Positions 8,093-16,986 of a stretch of DNA of 64,000 nt are shown one piece after another. Positions within the stretch are counted from its first letter, which is position 1. Each line of letters starts with the position of its first letter. The DNA comes from Janthinobacterium lividum. Lineage in GTDB: Bacteria; Pseudomonadota; Gammaproteobacteria; Burkholderiales; Burkholderiaceae_D. The notes under the pieces are model-generated. The model saw only the letters and a program-made list of their open reading frames with translations. It was not told where the DNA came from and did not search any database. The position numbers and the translations under genes are program-made. The stretch is taken from the NCBI RefSeq assembly GCF_011601275.1, contig NZ_JAAOLY010000001.1, forward strand, positions 1-64,000, written 5' to 3'.

Positions 8093-10072
8093 ATGTTTTC
8101 CTCGCTTGAACTGACCCTGATGTTACTCGGCAGCGCCGTACTGGGCGTGGTCGCTTTCAGAATGTTGCATTTGCCGCCCATGCTGGGCTACCTGGCCGTT
8201 GGCATCGTCATCGGCCCCCATGCGCTGGGCCTGGCGGCGGAAAACGAGGCCAGCCACACCTTGGCCGAGTTCGGCGTCGTCTTCCTGATGTTTTCCATCG
8301 GGCTCGAATTTTCTCTGCCCAAGTTCCTCGCCATGCGGCGCATCGTCTTCGGCCTTGGCATGGCGCAGGTGGTCACCACCATCATCGCCACCGTCTTCTT
8401 CGGCTGGCTCGTCGGACATTACCTGTCCGCCTACATCCACCTGAGCTGGCAAGCCGCGTTCGCCCTGGGCGGCGCGCTGGCCATGTCGTCGACGGCCATC
8501 GTCTCGAAAATGCTCACGGAGCGGCTGGAACTCGAAAGCGAACACGGCCGCAAGATCATCGGCATTTTGCTGTTCCAGGATCTGGCCGTCGTGCCCCTGC
8601 TGATCCTCATTCCCGCCCTCACGCGCGATTCGGACAACCTGGCCGAAACCCTGGCCTGGGCCGGCGGCAAGGCCCTGGTGGTACTCATTTTGCTGCTGTT
8701 CATCGGCCAGAAGATGGTGCGCGGCTGGCTGACCATCGTCGCCAAGCGCCGCTCGCAAGAATTGTTCATGCTTAACCTGCTCCTGATTACCCTGGGCGCG
8801 GCGTGGATCACGGAACGGGCCGGGCTGTCGCTGGCCCTGGGGGCGTTTGTTGCCGGCATGCTCATTTCCGAGACGGAATTCAAGCACCAGGTGGAAGAGG
8901 ATATCAAGCCCTTCCGCGACGTGCTGCTGGGCCTGTTCTTCATCACGGTCGGCATGCTGCTCAATATCCGCGTGGTGTTTGAGAACTGGTGGCTGGTGCT
9001 GCTCTTGCTGTGCGGCCCCGTGCTGCTGAAATTTGCCCTGATCGCGGGCCTGGCACGGCTGTTCGGCTCCAGCAACGGCGTGGCCCTGCGCACGGGGCTG
9101 GGACTGGCCCAGGCGGGCGAGTTTGGCTTCGTGCTGCTGAACCTGGCTGGCGGCATCAAGCTGATGGACCCGTTCGTCGTGCAGGTGGTGCTGGCCTCGA
9201 TGGTGCTGTCGATGCTGGTGGCGCCCTTCCTCATCGCCAAGTCGGACGCCATCGTCATGAAACTGGCGGCCAACGACTGGATGATGCAATCGTTGGCGCT
9301 GACCAAGATCGCCACGCGTACCATGGCGTCGCAGAAACACGTGCTGATCGCCGGCTTCGGACGCAGCGGACAAAGCCTGGCTACCCTGCTGGCGGAAGAA
9401 AAGATCGAATACCACGCGTTGGACCTGGACCCGGAACGGGTGCAGGAGGCGCAGCTGGCCGGCGCCCACGTGTCGTATGGCGACGCGGGCCGGCGCGAAA
9501 GCCTGGTGGCGGCCGGCATCTACCGGGCCAGCGCCGTGGTGATTACTTATGCGAATACGCCGTCGGCACTGAAGTTATTGCATCTGCTTAATGAAATGGC
9601 ACCAACCTTGCCCGTCATCGTGCGCAGCCACGACGATACCGACCTCGACCAGTTGAAAAAGGCGGGCGCGGCCGAAGTGGTGCCGGAATTGATGGAAGGC
9701 AGTTTGATGCTCGCTTCGCACGCCTTGATCATGATGGGTGTGCCCCTGCGCCGCGTGGTGCACCGCGTGCAGGCGGCGCGCGAGGAACGCTATGCCTCGC
9801 TGCGCGGCTATTTCCATGGCTCCAGCGACGCGGGCGACGATGCCGAACTGGAACGCCTGCATACGGTCACCGTCAGCGAAGGCGCGCATTGCGTGGACTT
9901 GCCCTTGAGTGCGATCGACGTGGCCGGCTGCGGCGCCTTTGTGACGGCCATCCGCCGCGGCCGCGGCCGCCTCGACGTCACGCCCGAGACGCAACTGGCC
10001 AGCGGCGACGTGGTGGTGTTGCGCGGCACGGCCGACGCCGTGGCCAAAGCAGAAACTTTACTATTGAAATAA
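8093..10072 (+). CDS. CPA2-family monovalent cation:proton antiporter with RCK domain (Kef-like)
   Basis: 659 residues. The first 380 or so form about 12 hydrophobic segments of the Na/H-exchanger (CPA2) fold, starting MFSSLELTLMLLGSAVLG. A Rossmann RCK/TrkA-N domain follows (HVLIAGFGRSGQSLATLL) and then a TrkA-C domain. This architecture is that of KefB/KefC/YbaL, which move potassium out in exchange for protons under nucleotide or glutathione control. The exact ion and ligand are not decidable here. The ATG at 8093 begins at the first membrane helix; an open frame upstream runs antisense to kdsD and is not coding. The stop abuts the stop of the convergent cyclase gene. Confidence 0.88.
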   Translation: MFSSLELTLMLLGSAVLGVVAFRMLHLPPMLGYLAVGIVIGPHALGLAAENEASHTLAEFGVVFLMFSIGLEFSLPKFLAMRRIVFGLGMAQVVTTIIATVFFGWLVGHYLSAYIHLSWQAAFALGGALAMSSTAIVSKMLTERLELESEHGRKIIGILLFQDLAVVPLLILIPALTRDSDNLAETLAWAGGKALVVLILLLFIGQKMVRGWLTIVAKRRSQELFMLNLLLITLGAAWITERAGLSLALGAFVAGMLISETEFKHQVEEDIKPFRDVLLGLFFITVGMLLNIRVVFENWWLVLLLLCGPVLLKFALIAGLARLFGSSNGVALRTGLGLAQAGEFGFVLLNLAGGIKLMDPFVVQVVLASMVLSMLVAPFLIAKSDAIVMKLAANDWMMQSLALTKIATRTMASQKHVLIAGFGRSGQSLATLLAEEKIEYHALDLDPERVQEAQLAGAHVSYGDAGRRESLVAAGIYRASAVVITYANTPSALKLLHLLNEMAPTLPVIVRSHDDTDLDQLKKAGAAEVVPELMEGSLMLASHALIMMGVPLRRVVHRVQAAREERYASLRGYFHGSSDAGDDAELERLHTVTVSEGAHCVDLPLSAIDVAGCGAFVTAIRRGRGRLDVTPETQLASGDVVVLRGTADAVAKAETLLLK

Positions 10073-11230
10073 TTAACCGGGCTGCGCCTGCCAGCTGACG
10101 ACCTTGTTGCGGCCATCGGCCTTGGCCTGGTACAGGGCCTGGTCGGCATGCGCCACCAATTGCTGCGCCACCGTTTCAATCGGCAGCAGCGCCGCGTCCG
10201 CTTCCAGGCTGGCCACGCCGATCGACACGCTGACCCACGCCTGCGCGCTGCCAGGCAGATCAAACATGGTGCCGGCAATGCTGGCGCGGATGCGTTCGGC
10301 AACGAAGGTCGCGCTGTCGAGGTTGGCGTCGATCAGCAGCACGACGAATTCCTCGCCGCCGAAACGGCCCAGCGCATCGGAGCGGCGCAATTCCGTGCGG
10401 ATGCGCGTGGCCACTTCGCGCAGCACTTCATCGCCGCCCTGGTGGCCATGCGTGTCATTGACCAATTTAAAATGGTCGATGTCAATATACATGCATGAGA
10501 TGCAATAATTCTGGCGCCGCGCGCGCGCGATCTCTTCCAGCAGGCGGCGGTCGATATAACGGCGGTTGTAGACGCCCGTCAAGGAATCGGTCAAGCCGAT
10601 GTATTTGAGCATTTCATTGCTGATCACGTTTTCCAGGCAAATAGCGATGATGGAGGCCATGTGCTTGATGAAATCCGTGCCCAGCGCGGGCGTAAAGCGT
10701 GTCACGTCGCTGCTGGCCAGGTTCAGGCTGCCAATCAGGCGCTTGTTACGCAGCAAGGGCACCAGCGCCACGCTGCGCAGCGCATCGATCTGCGGAAAAC
10801 GGGGGCCATGCACGGCCGCATCGAAGGCACCGAGCAGCGGCATCGGCGGCAAGGCCGCTTCGCTCTCGGCAACGGGCTTTGGTGCGGCAAAACCCAGCTC
10901 CGCCACGGTATGCACGAACAGCAACTGCGGGAAGGCGCTGAAATCGACGCCCAGCTTTTCCATCACCAGCACGATATCGTCATCCTCGTCGAGCAGGCTC
11001 AAGGTGACGCCATCGAGGTCGGAAATCACGGGCAAGGTGCGGAAGATGGTGCCGATCAGTTCGGGAAACGTGGACGCGCTGACGATTTCCAGGTCGAACG
11101 CCTGGTGGCGGCACATGATGTCGTGGTTGCGTTCAACCTGTTCCAACAGGAAAGCCATGCGCGCGCGCAAGGCCTGGTTTTCGGCTTCGAGGCTGGCAAT
11201 GCGCGGGTCCGGCGGTATTGCTTGATTCAT
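10073..11230 (-). CDS. Diguanylate cyclase with DUF484-like sensor domain
   Basis: 385 residues. Residues 10-40 look like a short coiled coil. Residues 40-210 resemble a DUF484/GAF-type domain (RSVALVPLLRNKRLIGSLNL, then SSDVTRFTPALGTDF). The C-terminal GGDEF domain has the active-site motif GGEEF preceded five residues earlier by RRSD, which matches the inhibitory I-site RxxD. It should make cyclic di-GMP with product inhibition. No membrane segment is seen, so it is probably cytosolic. The ATG at 11230 has an AAGG upstream. It follows the MOSC gene by 34 bases and may be cotranscribed with it. Confidence 0.87.
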   Translation of the reverse strand: MNQAIPPDPRIASLEAENQALRARMAFLLEQVERNHDIMCRHQAFDLEIVSASTFPELIGTIFRTLPVISDLDGVTLSLLDEDDDIVLVMEKLGVDFSAFPQLLFVHTVAELGFAAPKPVAESEAALPPMPLLGAFDAAVHGPRFPQIDALRSVALVPLLRNKRLIGSLNLASSDVTRFTPALGTDFIKHMASIIAICLENVISNEMLKYIGLTDSLTGVYNRRYIDRRLLEEIARARRQNYCISCMYIDIDHFKLVNDTHGHQGGDEVLREVATRIRTELRRSDALGRFGGEEFVVLLIDANLDSATFVAERIRASIAGTMFDLPGSAQAWVSVSIGVASLEADAALLPIETVAQQLVAHADQALYQAKADGRNKVVSWQAQPG

Positions 11231-11264
11231 AGAAACCTTAAACCCTTGTATGCGGGCGCCATGC

Positions 11265-12116
11265 TTAAAATGCCAGTTCGAAACCGATGTCCTGCCCCAC
11301 CACGATACGCTCATCGCCGCCTTCGGTGACGATGGCGTTCATGCCGAAGCAGATGGCGCCATCGAGCTCGGGCTTGGCGCGATAGCCATGCATGACGTCG
11401 AGCGGGTCCGGTCCGGATACGCCCGTGGCCTGATCCACTGACGGGATCGGGCAGCGCGAACATGGCTTGACGGGTTTCAAGGTGGTCGCGCCAAATTGCA
11501 GAAAGTCGGCGTAGTCTTCCTCGAAGGCGCCGATGTCGCCAATGACGAGGTTGGGACGGAAGCGGTTCATCGGCAGCGCTTCACGGCCGGCGGCGCGCAG
11601 CTTGTCATTCACGTCATCGAGCGAGGCATTGCCCGCGATCAGCACCGGATAACCATCGGCAAACATGGTCTCGGCAGCCACGCCATTGGTCCATTTGGTA
11701 CTGGTGGCGCGCACCACGTCCGGGTGAAAGCGCGCCAGGCGGCACGGCACGCCGATGGCCTGGGAAAACCAGGTGGCCGTCACCTCGTCGCAATCGTAGG
11801 CGCGCACGCTATCGTCCCACACCTGCACGTCCAGCATGGGCGAGTGTTGCGGATGCGGCAAGCCCAGTTCGATTTCCAGACGCAGCATGCCCGGCGCGCG
11901 CAATTCCAGGGTGGTGGTCTTGATGGATGGCACGATCAGCGCCATGCGCGGATGCTCGCGTTGGGTCAGGAAGCGGCCTTGCGCATCGACCACCATCCAT
12001 TCGCGGTCGAATACGTGCTCGCTCATCAGCCCCGAGCGCGTCAGGACCGCCTCGCGCAAATGGATGCCGGCGCACGATTTGATCGGATACAGGATGATGT
12101 CGGACAGGATAGCCAT
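11265..12116 (-). CDS. MOSC domain protein with N-terminal beta-barrel (mARC/YcbX-like)
   Basis: 283 residues. An N-terminal MOSC_N beta-barrel (ILSDIILYPIKSCAGI) precedes the MOSC domain. The segment KPCSRCPIPSVD contains the cysteine expected to bind the molybdenum cofactor. Relatives reduce N-hydroxylated compounds with electrons from a ferredoxin domain or partner. No C-terminal 2Fe-2S domain is present, so a separate electron donor would be needed. The physiological substrate is unknown. Confidence 0.85.
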   Translation of the reverse strand: MAILSDIILYPIKSCAGIHLREAVLTRSGLMSEHVFDREWMVVDAQGRFLTQREHPRMALIVPSIKTTTLELRAPGMLRLEIELGLPHPQHSPMLDVQVWDDSVRAYDCDEVTATWFSQAIGVPCRLARFHPDVVRATSTKWTNGVAAETMFADGYPVLIAGNASLDDVNDKLRAAGREALPMNRFRPNLVIGDIGAFEEDYADFLQFGATTLKPVKPCSRCPIPSVDQATGVSGPDPLDVMHGYRAKPELDGAICFGMNAIVTEGGDERIVVGQDIGFELAF

Positions 12117-12243
12117 GGACAGGGGAGAAGAACAGTGTGGCTGCTTCTGCCAGGAAATTATTCAGAAGCGAAGTATGGCAGCAAAGCGGGCAAGCGTAAA
12201 TCGGCCAGGCTCAGCCGATGAGGCTGGCCTGGCGCGGTATTGA

Positions 12244-13338
12244 TCAATACGTGTAGAAAATACGCTGGATTTCTTGCGTGCTGTTCGTTTTGGTCAAGGC
12301 CAGCATCAGCAGGATGCGGGCTTTTTGCGGGTTCAGGGTGTCGGACACGACACTGTCGAGTTCATCGTCGTTGGCTTCGCCATTGCGCGCCACGATGCCT
12401 TGACCGACTCGGCTCGAACGCACGATCAGCACGCCCTTCTGGCGCGCTTCCACCAGGGCCGGCTTCATTTGCGCGGCCACGCTGCCATCGCCCACGCCTG
12501 CGTGGATGATGCCCTTGGCGCCAGCGGCGATGAAGGCGTCGATGCCGACACGGTTCATGTTGGCGTAGCCGTAGACGATGTCCACTTGCGGCAGAGCATC
12601 GAGCTTGCTGATGTCAAATTCCGTTTCCAAGGTGTGCTTGCGCGTCGACTGGCGGTAGAAGAAAGGCTTGCTGCCCTGGATGTAGCCGAGCATGCCCAGT
12701 TCCGGCGACTTGAAGGTGTCGGTGGTCGAGGTGTTGGTTTTGGTCACTTCGCGCGCGGCGTTGATCTGGTCGTTCAAGGCCACCAGCACGCCCTTGCCCA
12801 CGGCTTCCTTGCTACCGGCTAACAACACGGCGTTGTACAGGTTGATCGGGCCGTCAGCCGAGATGGCCGTCGACGGACGCATGGCGCCTACCACGACGAC
12901 CGGCTTGTTGCTCTTCACGGTCAGGTTCAGGAAATACGCCGTTTCCTCGATGGTGTCGGTGCCGTGCGTGACGACCACGCCATCGACATCGTTCGAGGCC
13001 AGCAGCACGTTGATGCGCTTGGCCAGGGTCAGCCAGTGGCTGTTGCCCATGCTTTCACTGGCGATCTGGAATACTTGCTCGCCTTTTACGTTTGCCACTT
13101 TCTTCAATTCCGGCACGGCCGCGATCAGGCGCTCGACGCCCACGGTGGCCGAGGTGTAGCCGACGGTGGTGGTGCTGTCGGCACCGCTACCGGCGATGGT
13201 GCCGCCCGTGGCCAGGATCACCACGTTCGGCAATTTGACGGCCGCCTGCTGCGCGCGCGCCGGAGATGCGGCGATAAAGCCCATCAGCAAGGTAGCCAGC
13301 ATCAGCTGTGCACAAGAATGGAATTTGCGTGAAAACAT
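12244..13338 (-). CDS. ansB: Type II L-asparaginase, periplasmic
   Basis: 364 residues with a signal peptide (about 1-29, ending ARA) and the two asparaginase signatures: ATGGTIAGSG with the first catalytic threonine, and VVTHGTDTIEETAYFL with the second Thr-Asp pair. It hydrolyses asparagine, and often some glutamine, to the acid and ammonia in the periplasm. A good AGGAG site precedes the ATG at 13338. The gene stands alone. A 27-base hairpin at 12203-12229 lies past its end but lacks a T-tract. Confidence 0.92.
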   Translation of the reverse strand: MFSRKFHSCAQLMLATLLMGFIAASPARAQQAAVKLPNVVILATGGTIAGSGADSTTTVGYTSATVGVERLIAAVPELKKVANVKGEQVFQIASESMGNSHWLTLAKRINVLLASNDVDGVVVTHGTDTIEETAYFLNLTVKSNKPVVVVGAMRPSTAISADGPINLYNAVLLAGSKEAVGKGVLVALNDQINAAREVTKTNTSTTDTFKSPELGMLGYIQGSKPFFYRQSTRKHTLETEFDISKLDALPQVDIVYGYANMNRVGIDAFIAAGAKGIIHAGVGDGSVAAQMKPALVEARQKGVLIVRSSRVGQGIVARNGEANDDELDSVVSDTLNPQKARILLMLALTKTNSTQEIQRIFYTY

Positions 13339-13385
13339 GGTGCTCCTGTTTGGTGATGTGTCAAAGATAACAAAGTCGTGTGCAA

Positions 13386-13391
13386 ATTATA
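13386..13391 (-). promoter_or_regulatory. Candidate -10 element upstream of the asparaginase gene
   Basis: A consensus TATAAT on the minus strand, 48 bases upstream of the ansB ATG. The expected -35 position has only a T-rich stretch, so the promoter is plausible but incomplete. Confidence 0.4.
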
Positions 13392-13471
13392 TGTCATCAG
13401 TGCTACAAAAAACCCCAGATTCACGCGTATCGCGCAAACGTGCGCCCCTTCCCATGCGCTACAGTGGCGCC

Positions 13472-13864
13472 ATGTCCACACTCCTGCCCATCCGGTCTTG
13501 CCTCGTCCTGCCGCTCATCTTGATGGCGCTGGGCGCCTGCTCCACGCAAATCGAACTGCGCACGGCGGCGCAGCAGGAACAGTTCGCGCGGGAAGCGGCC
13601 AGCCAGGGCGACTGGGCGCAAGCCATGCGCGACTACGCGGACGCGGCCGACAATGCCGAACTGGGCCATGGCGATCTCGCCTGGCAGGCGCGGCTGCACC
13701 ACGAGGCGGGACGCGCCGCCAGCGCCGCCTGCCGCGACGACGCGGCCAAATTTCATTTCCGCCGCGCCATCGCGCTGGCAAAGAAAAGCGGTCAATCGAG
13801 CGCCCTCAGCGACAAGGCGCTGGAATCGCTGGCGGCAGGCAAACCTTGCGGAGTCCCTCGATGA
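13472..13864 (+). CDS. Small lipoprotein of unknown function
   Basis: 130 residues. The first 23 form a lipoprotein signal peptide ending LMALGAC, with cysteine 23 as the predicted lipidation site. The mature part is alpha-helical and alanine-rich, with two stretches that resemble a degenerate TPR pair (QGDWAQAMRDYADAADNAEL and the segment from CRDDAAKFHFRRAI). No family was recognised. An ATG at 13454 is also in frame. The stop overlaps the ATG of the MipA gene (ATGA), so the two are probably coupled. Confidence 0.7.
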   Translation: MSTLLPIRSCLVLPLILMALGACSTQIELRTAAQQEQFAREAASQGDWAQAMRDYADAADNAELGHGDLAWQARLHHEAGRAASAACRDDAAKFHFRRAIALAKKSGQSSALSDKALESLAAGKPCGVPR

Positions 13865-14697
13865 ACATCACGCGCACCCTGCTGGCCGCCTGCGCCCTGT
13901 TCGCCGCCACGGCGCCGGCGCGCGCCGCCGAAGCACCGCTGCCCTTATGGGAAGCGGGCGTGTTTGGCGGCACGGCCGTCACGCCCGCCTATCCCGGCGC
14001 CAGCGAGCGCTCGACGCGCAGCCTGGCCCTGCCCTATCTGATTTATCGCGGGAAAGTCTTGCGCGCCGACCGTTCGGGCGTGGGCGCGCGCCTGCTCGAT
14101 ACGGACCGCCTCGACTTCGATATCGGTTTTGCCCTGTCCTTGCCGGCCCGCTCCAGCGACGTGCCGGCCCGGCGCGGCATGCCCGACCTGGGTACCCTGG
14201 TGGAGTTCGGCCCGCGCCTGAAAATCAAGCTGGCCGAACCGACGCAGCACAGCCGCCTTGGGCTGGAACTACCGTTGCGCGCCGTCATCGAAGCGCGCGG
14301 CGGCCTGCGCCGCCAGGGCGCCACGTTCGAGCCGCGCCTCGTCTACGCGCTGCAAGGCGAACAGCAGGCATGGCATGTCGATGCCAGCGCCGGCGCCGTG
14401 CTGGGCAATGCCGCCATCAACGATTACTTGTATGGCGTCAGCCCCGCGTATGCCACCGGCCAGCGGCCCGCGTATGCGGCAAAAAGCGGGCTGATGCTCA
14501 CGCGGCTGGGCCTCGGTGGTTCGTACCGGCTGCACCAGGACTGGCGCGCCTTTGCCTTTCTGCGCTACGACAACTACACGGGCGCCGCCAACCGCGCCAG
14601 CCCCCTACTGCGCCAGAACAGCGGCACCTCGGCCGGCATCGGGCTGATGTGGACGTGGCGGCGCTCGGACAGCCTGGCGCGGGGCCGTGAAAACTAG
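13861..14697 (+). CDS. MipA/OmpV family outer-membrane protein
   Basis: 278 residues with a signal peptide (MNITRTLLAACALFAATAPARA) and a beta-barrel pattern of alternating strands typical of MipA/OmpV. It begins LPLWEAGVFGGTAVTPAYPG and ends with an aromatic-rich strand. Family members act as scaffolds for murein synthesis or as outer-membrane pores; which applies is unknown. Translation is coupled to the preceding lipoprotein by an ATGA overlap. Confidence 0.82.
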   Translation: MNITRTLLAACALFAATAPARAAEAPLPLWEAGVFGGTAVTPAYPGASERSTRSLALPYLIYRGKVLRADRSGVGARLLDTDRLDFDIGFALSLPARSSDVPARRGMPDLGTLVEFGPRLKIKLAEPTQHSRLGLELPLRAVIEARGGLRRQGATFEPRLVYALQGEQQAWHVDASAGAVLGNAAINDYLYGVSPAYATGQRPAYAAKSGLMLTRLGLGGSYRLHQDWRAFAFLRYDNYTGAANRASPLLRQNSGTSAGIGLMWTWRRSDSLARGREN

Positions 14698-14747
14698 CGG
14701 CAGAGAATCGCCCGAGCGCAGACATGTTGGCCATGCGGGCAATAAAA

Positions 14748-14776
14748 AACCCTGCAAATCAATGACTTGCAGGGTT
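14748..14776 (-). terminator. Terminator after ychF
   Basis: 10-bp stem AACCCTGCAA / TTGCAGGGTT with a 9-nt loop. On the minus strand it is followed by six T (14744-14749), which fits termination of ychF, whose stop is 33 bases upstream. It may also slow transcription arriving from the MipA side. Confidence 0.75.
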
Positions 14777-14808
14777 CGTGGCGGCTCCGTACGGGAGCGG
14801 GTCGGGAT

Positions 14809-15900
14809 TTAGACGTTGAACAGGAAGTTCAGCACGTCGCCATCCTTGACCACGTATTCCTTGCCCTCGGCGCGCATCTTGCCCGCTTCCTTGGCGCCCG
14901 CTTCGCCCTTGTAGGCGATGAAGTCGTCATAGGCGATGGTTTGCGCGCGGATGAAGCCGCGTTCGAAGTCGGTGTGGATCACGCCGGCCGCTTGCGGCGC
15001 CGTGGCGCCCACGGGAACGGTCCACGCGCGTACTTCCTTCACGCCTGCCGTGAAGTAGGTTTGCAGGCCCAGCAGCTTGTAGCCGGCGCGGATCAGACGG
15101 TCCAGGCCTGGCTCTTCCATGCCCATGTCGGCCAGGAAAGCGCCCTTGTCGGCGTCGTCCAGGTCGGCGATTTCCGCTTCCAGCGCGGCGCAGATGGCGA
15201 CGATGGGTGCGTTTTGCGATTGCGCATAGGCCGTCAACTGGTCCAGCAGCGGGTTGTCCGTAAAGCCCGAATCGGACACGTTGGCCACGAACATGGCCGG
15301 CTTGGCCGTGATCAGACACAGCGGCTTGATCAGTTCCATTTCGTCGGCGTCCAGACCCATGGCGCGCACGGGTTTCGCATCGTTCAGGTAAGGCATCATG
15401 CGTTCCATGATGGCCAGCAGCTTGGCCGCATCCTTGTCGCCCGAGCGGGCTTTCTTGTTTTCGCGGTGGATGGCTTTTTCCACGGTGCCCATGTCGGCCA
15501 GCGCCAGTTCGGTCTGGATGACTTCGATATCGTCGAGCGGGTTGATCTTGCCGGCCACGTGGATGACGTTGTCATCTTCGAAGCAGCGCACGACGTTGAC
15601 GATGGCGTCCGTTTCGCGGATGTGCGACAGGAACTGGTTGCCCAGGCCCTCGCCCTTCGATGCACCAGCCACCAGGCCGGCGATGTCGACGAATTCCACG
15701 ATGGCGTTGACCATGCGTTCCGGCTTGACGATGGCGGCCAGCGCATCCATACGCGGATCCGGCACTTCGACGACGCCGACGTTCGGCTCGATGGTGCAGA
15801 ACGGATAGTTTTCAGCCGGGATGCCGGCTTTCGTCAGTGCATTGAACAGGGTGGACTTGCCGACGTTCGGCAAGCCGACGATACCGCATTGGAGACTCAT
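14809..15900 (-). CDS. ychF: YchF (OLA1-type) redox-regulated ATPase
   Basis: 363 residues, the standard YchF length. The N-terminus has G1 GLPNVGKST, and a TGS domain occupies the C-terminus, ending with the conserved run [19 protein letters not shown]. YchF prefers ATP, binds ribosomes and is linked to oxidative-stress control. In related genomes it sits next to pth; here three accessory genes separate them. Confidence 0.97.
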   Translation of the reverse strand: MSLQCGIVGLPNVGKSTLFNALTKAGIPAENYPFCTIEPNVGVVEVPDPRMDALAAIVKPERMVNAIVEFVDIAGLVAGASKGEGLGNQFLSHIRETDAIVNVVRCFEDDNVIHVAGKINPLDDIEVIQTELALADMGTVEKAIHRENKKARSGDKDAAKLLAIMERMMPYLNDAKPVRAMGLDADEMELIKPLCLITAKPAMFVANVSDSGFTDNPLLDQLTAYAQSQNAPIVAICAALEAEIADLDDADKGAFLADMGMEEPGLDRLIRAGYKLLGLQTYFTAGVKEVRAWTVPVGATAPQAAGVIHTDFERGFIRAQTIAYDDFIAYKGEAGAKEAGKMRAEGKEYVVKDGDVLNFLFNV

Positions 15901-16054
15901 GGAAAACCTTTAATTAATCAATATTGCCGGCAAGCGGCTGGTGCAAAAACGGCCTGTACAGGCGTTTTCTGGATAATCTTGCTGTATAAATGCTCGTAAG
16001 GGTCAATTGTACCTCTATGCACCCTACTCTTCAAAAAAACCGCCCTCTGTGCCG

Positions 16055-16288
16055 CTAACTGTCGCCATCCCCGTCGTCCGGCTGCGACGCATCAAATTCC
16101 AGGATGTCGCCGGGCTGGCATTCGAGCATCTCGCAAATTTTCGACAGGGTATCGAAACGCACGCCGCGCACCTTGCCCGATTTTAAGAGGGACAAATTCT
16201 GTTCCGTGATGCCGATGAAGGCCGCCAGTTCCTTCGATTTCACTTTTTTCCTGGCCAGTACCAGGTCGAGGCGCACGACGATAGCCAT
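16055..16288 (-). CDS. Small Cro/C1-type (HTH_26) transcriptional regulator
   Basis: 77 residues, nearly all one helix-turn-helix: RLDLVLARKKVKSKELAAF followed by IGITEQNLSLLKSGK. It resembles the YozG/HTH_26 regulators that are commonly paired with DUF2975 membrane proteins, as here. Its ATG overlaps the stop of the DUF2975 gene (TGATG). The acidic tail (SQPDDGDGDS) is probably disordered. Target genes are unknown; autoregulation of the pair is an inference. Confidence 0.85.
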   Translation of the reverse strand: MAIVVRLDLVLARKKVKSKELAAFIGITEQNLSLLKSGKVRGVRFDTLSKICEMLECQPGDILEFDASQPDDGDGDS

Positions 16289-16863
16289 CAGATGAACCCG
16301 CTGTTTTCATCGGCCAGGCGCTGGCCTTCATGGAGGATTTGCGCCAGCGCAAAGAAGACGGAACACAGCAGCAAGGTCCACAGGTCGCCGCCCGTGATGT
16401 CGATGACCAGACGCAACTGGCCCGTTCCCTCTTCCAGCAAGCCAAACAGCATGCCGCGCACGGTCGGTTCGAGCAGAGTCAACACCGTTCCCAGTAGCAA
16501 GCCGCCGGCGAAACGGCGAAAGTGCCGCGCCACCTGCGGCGTAAAGAACACGCTTTGCTCGAACTGGCGCAAGACCGCGGCCAGCTGGCGCACGGCGTCG
16601 CCCAGCACGCACAAGGCCGGCAAGGCCAGCGCCAGACCCAGTCCCCGCTGCCACAAGGGCATGGCGGCCAGGCGCTCGAATGGCTGGCTCTGCAATTGCA
16701 GCAACAGTTCATACATGCCGGCGCCGCCCACGGCTCCCTGCACGGCAGGCGCGGGCGCCAGCCAGCCCAGCACCGTCAGCAGCAGGTACAGCAGAAAGAA
16801 TCCCGAAACGCCGTAACGCACGCGCCGGCTCAGCGCCGCGGGCGCCGTCTGATTTTTTTTCAT
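16288..16863 (-). CDS. DUF2975 membrane protein
   Basis: 191 residues with four hydrophobic segments (around residues 18-38, 78-100, 125-150 and 160-178), the layout of DUF2975 proteins. The function of the family is not established; the consistent pairing with an HTH_26 regulator suggests a membrane sensor or anti-regulator. The ATG at 16863 was chosen; an upstream in-frame TTG at 16893 is possible. No clear ribosome-binding site is seen. Confidence 0.75.
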   Translation of the reverse strand: MKKNQTAPAALSRRVRYGVSGFFLLYLLLTVLGWLAPAPAVQGAVGGAGMYELLLQLQSQPFERLAAMPLWQRGLGLALALPALCVLGDAVRQLAAVLRQFEQSVFFTPQVARHFRRFAGGLLLGTVLTLLEPTVRGMLFGLLEEGTGQLRLVIDITGGDLWTLLLCSVFFALAQILHEGQRLADENSGFI

Positions 16864-16986
16864 AGTTAAAAGAAAAGTATACGAAAGCGTCAAGTATTGC
16901 TAGAATAAATTATCGTAAAACAATAATTAAATCATGTTTTGCGACCATTTTAACATGTTCGCCCACTTTTATCGACTGGAGACACC

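Noticed and set aside
12203-12229. Hairpin past the asparaginase gene as a terminator
   Set aside because: Stem GGCCAG/CTGGCC is short, the interior is imperfect and no T-tract follows on either strand.
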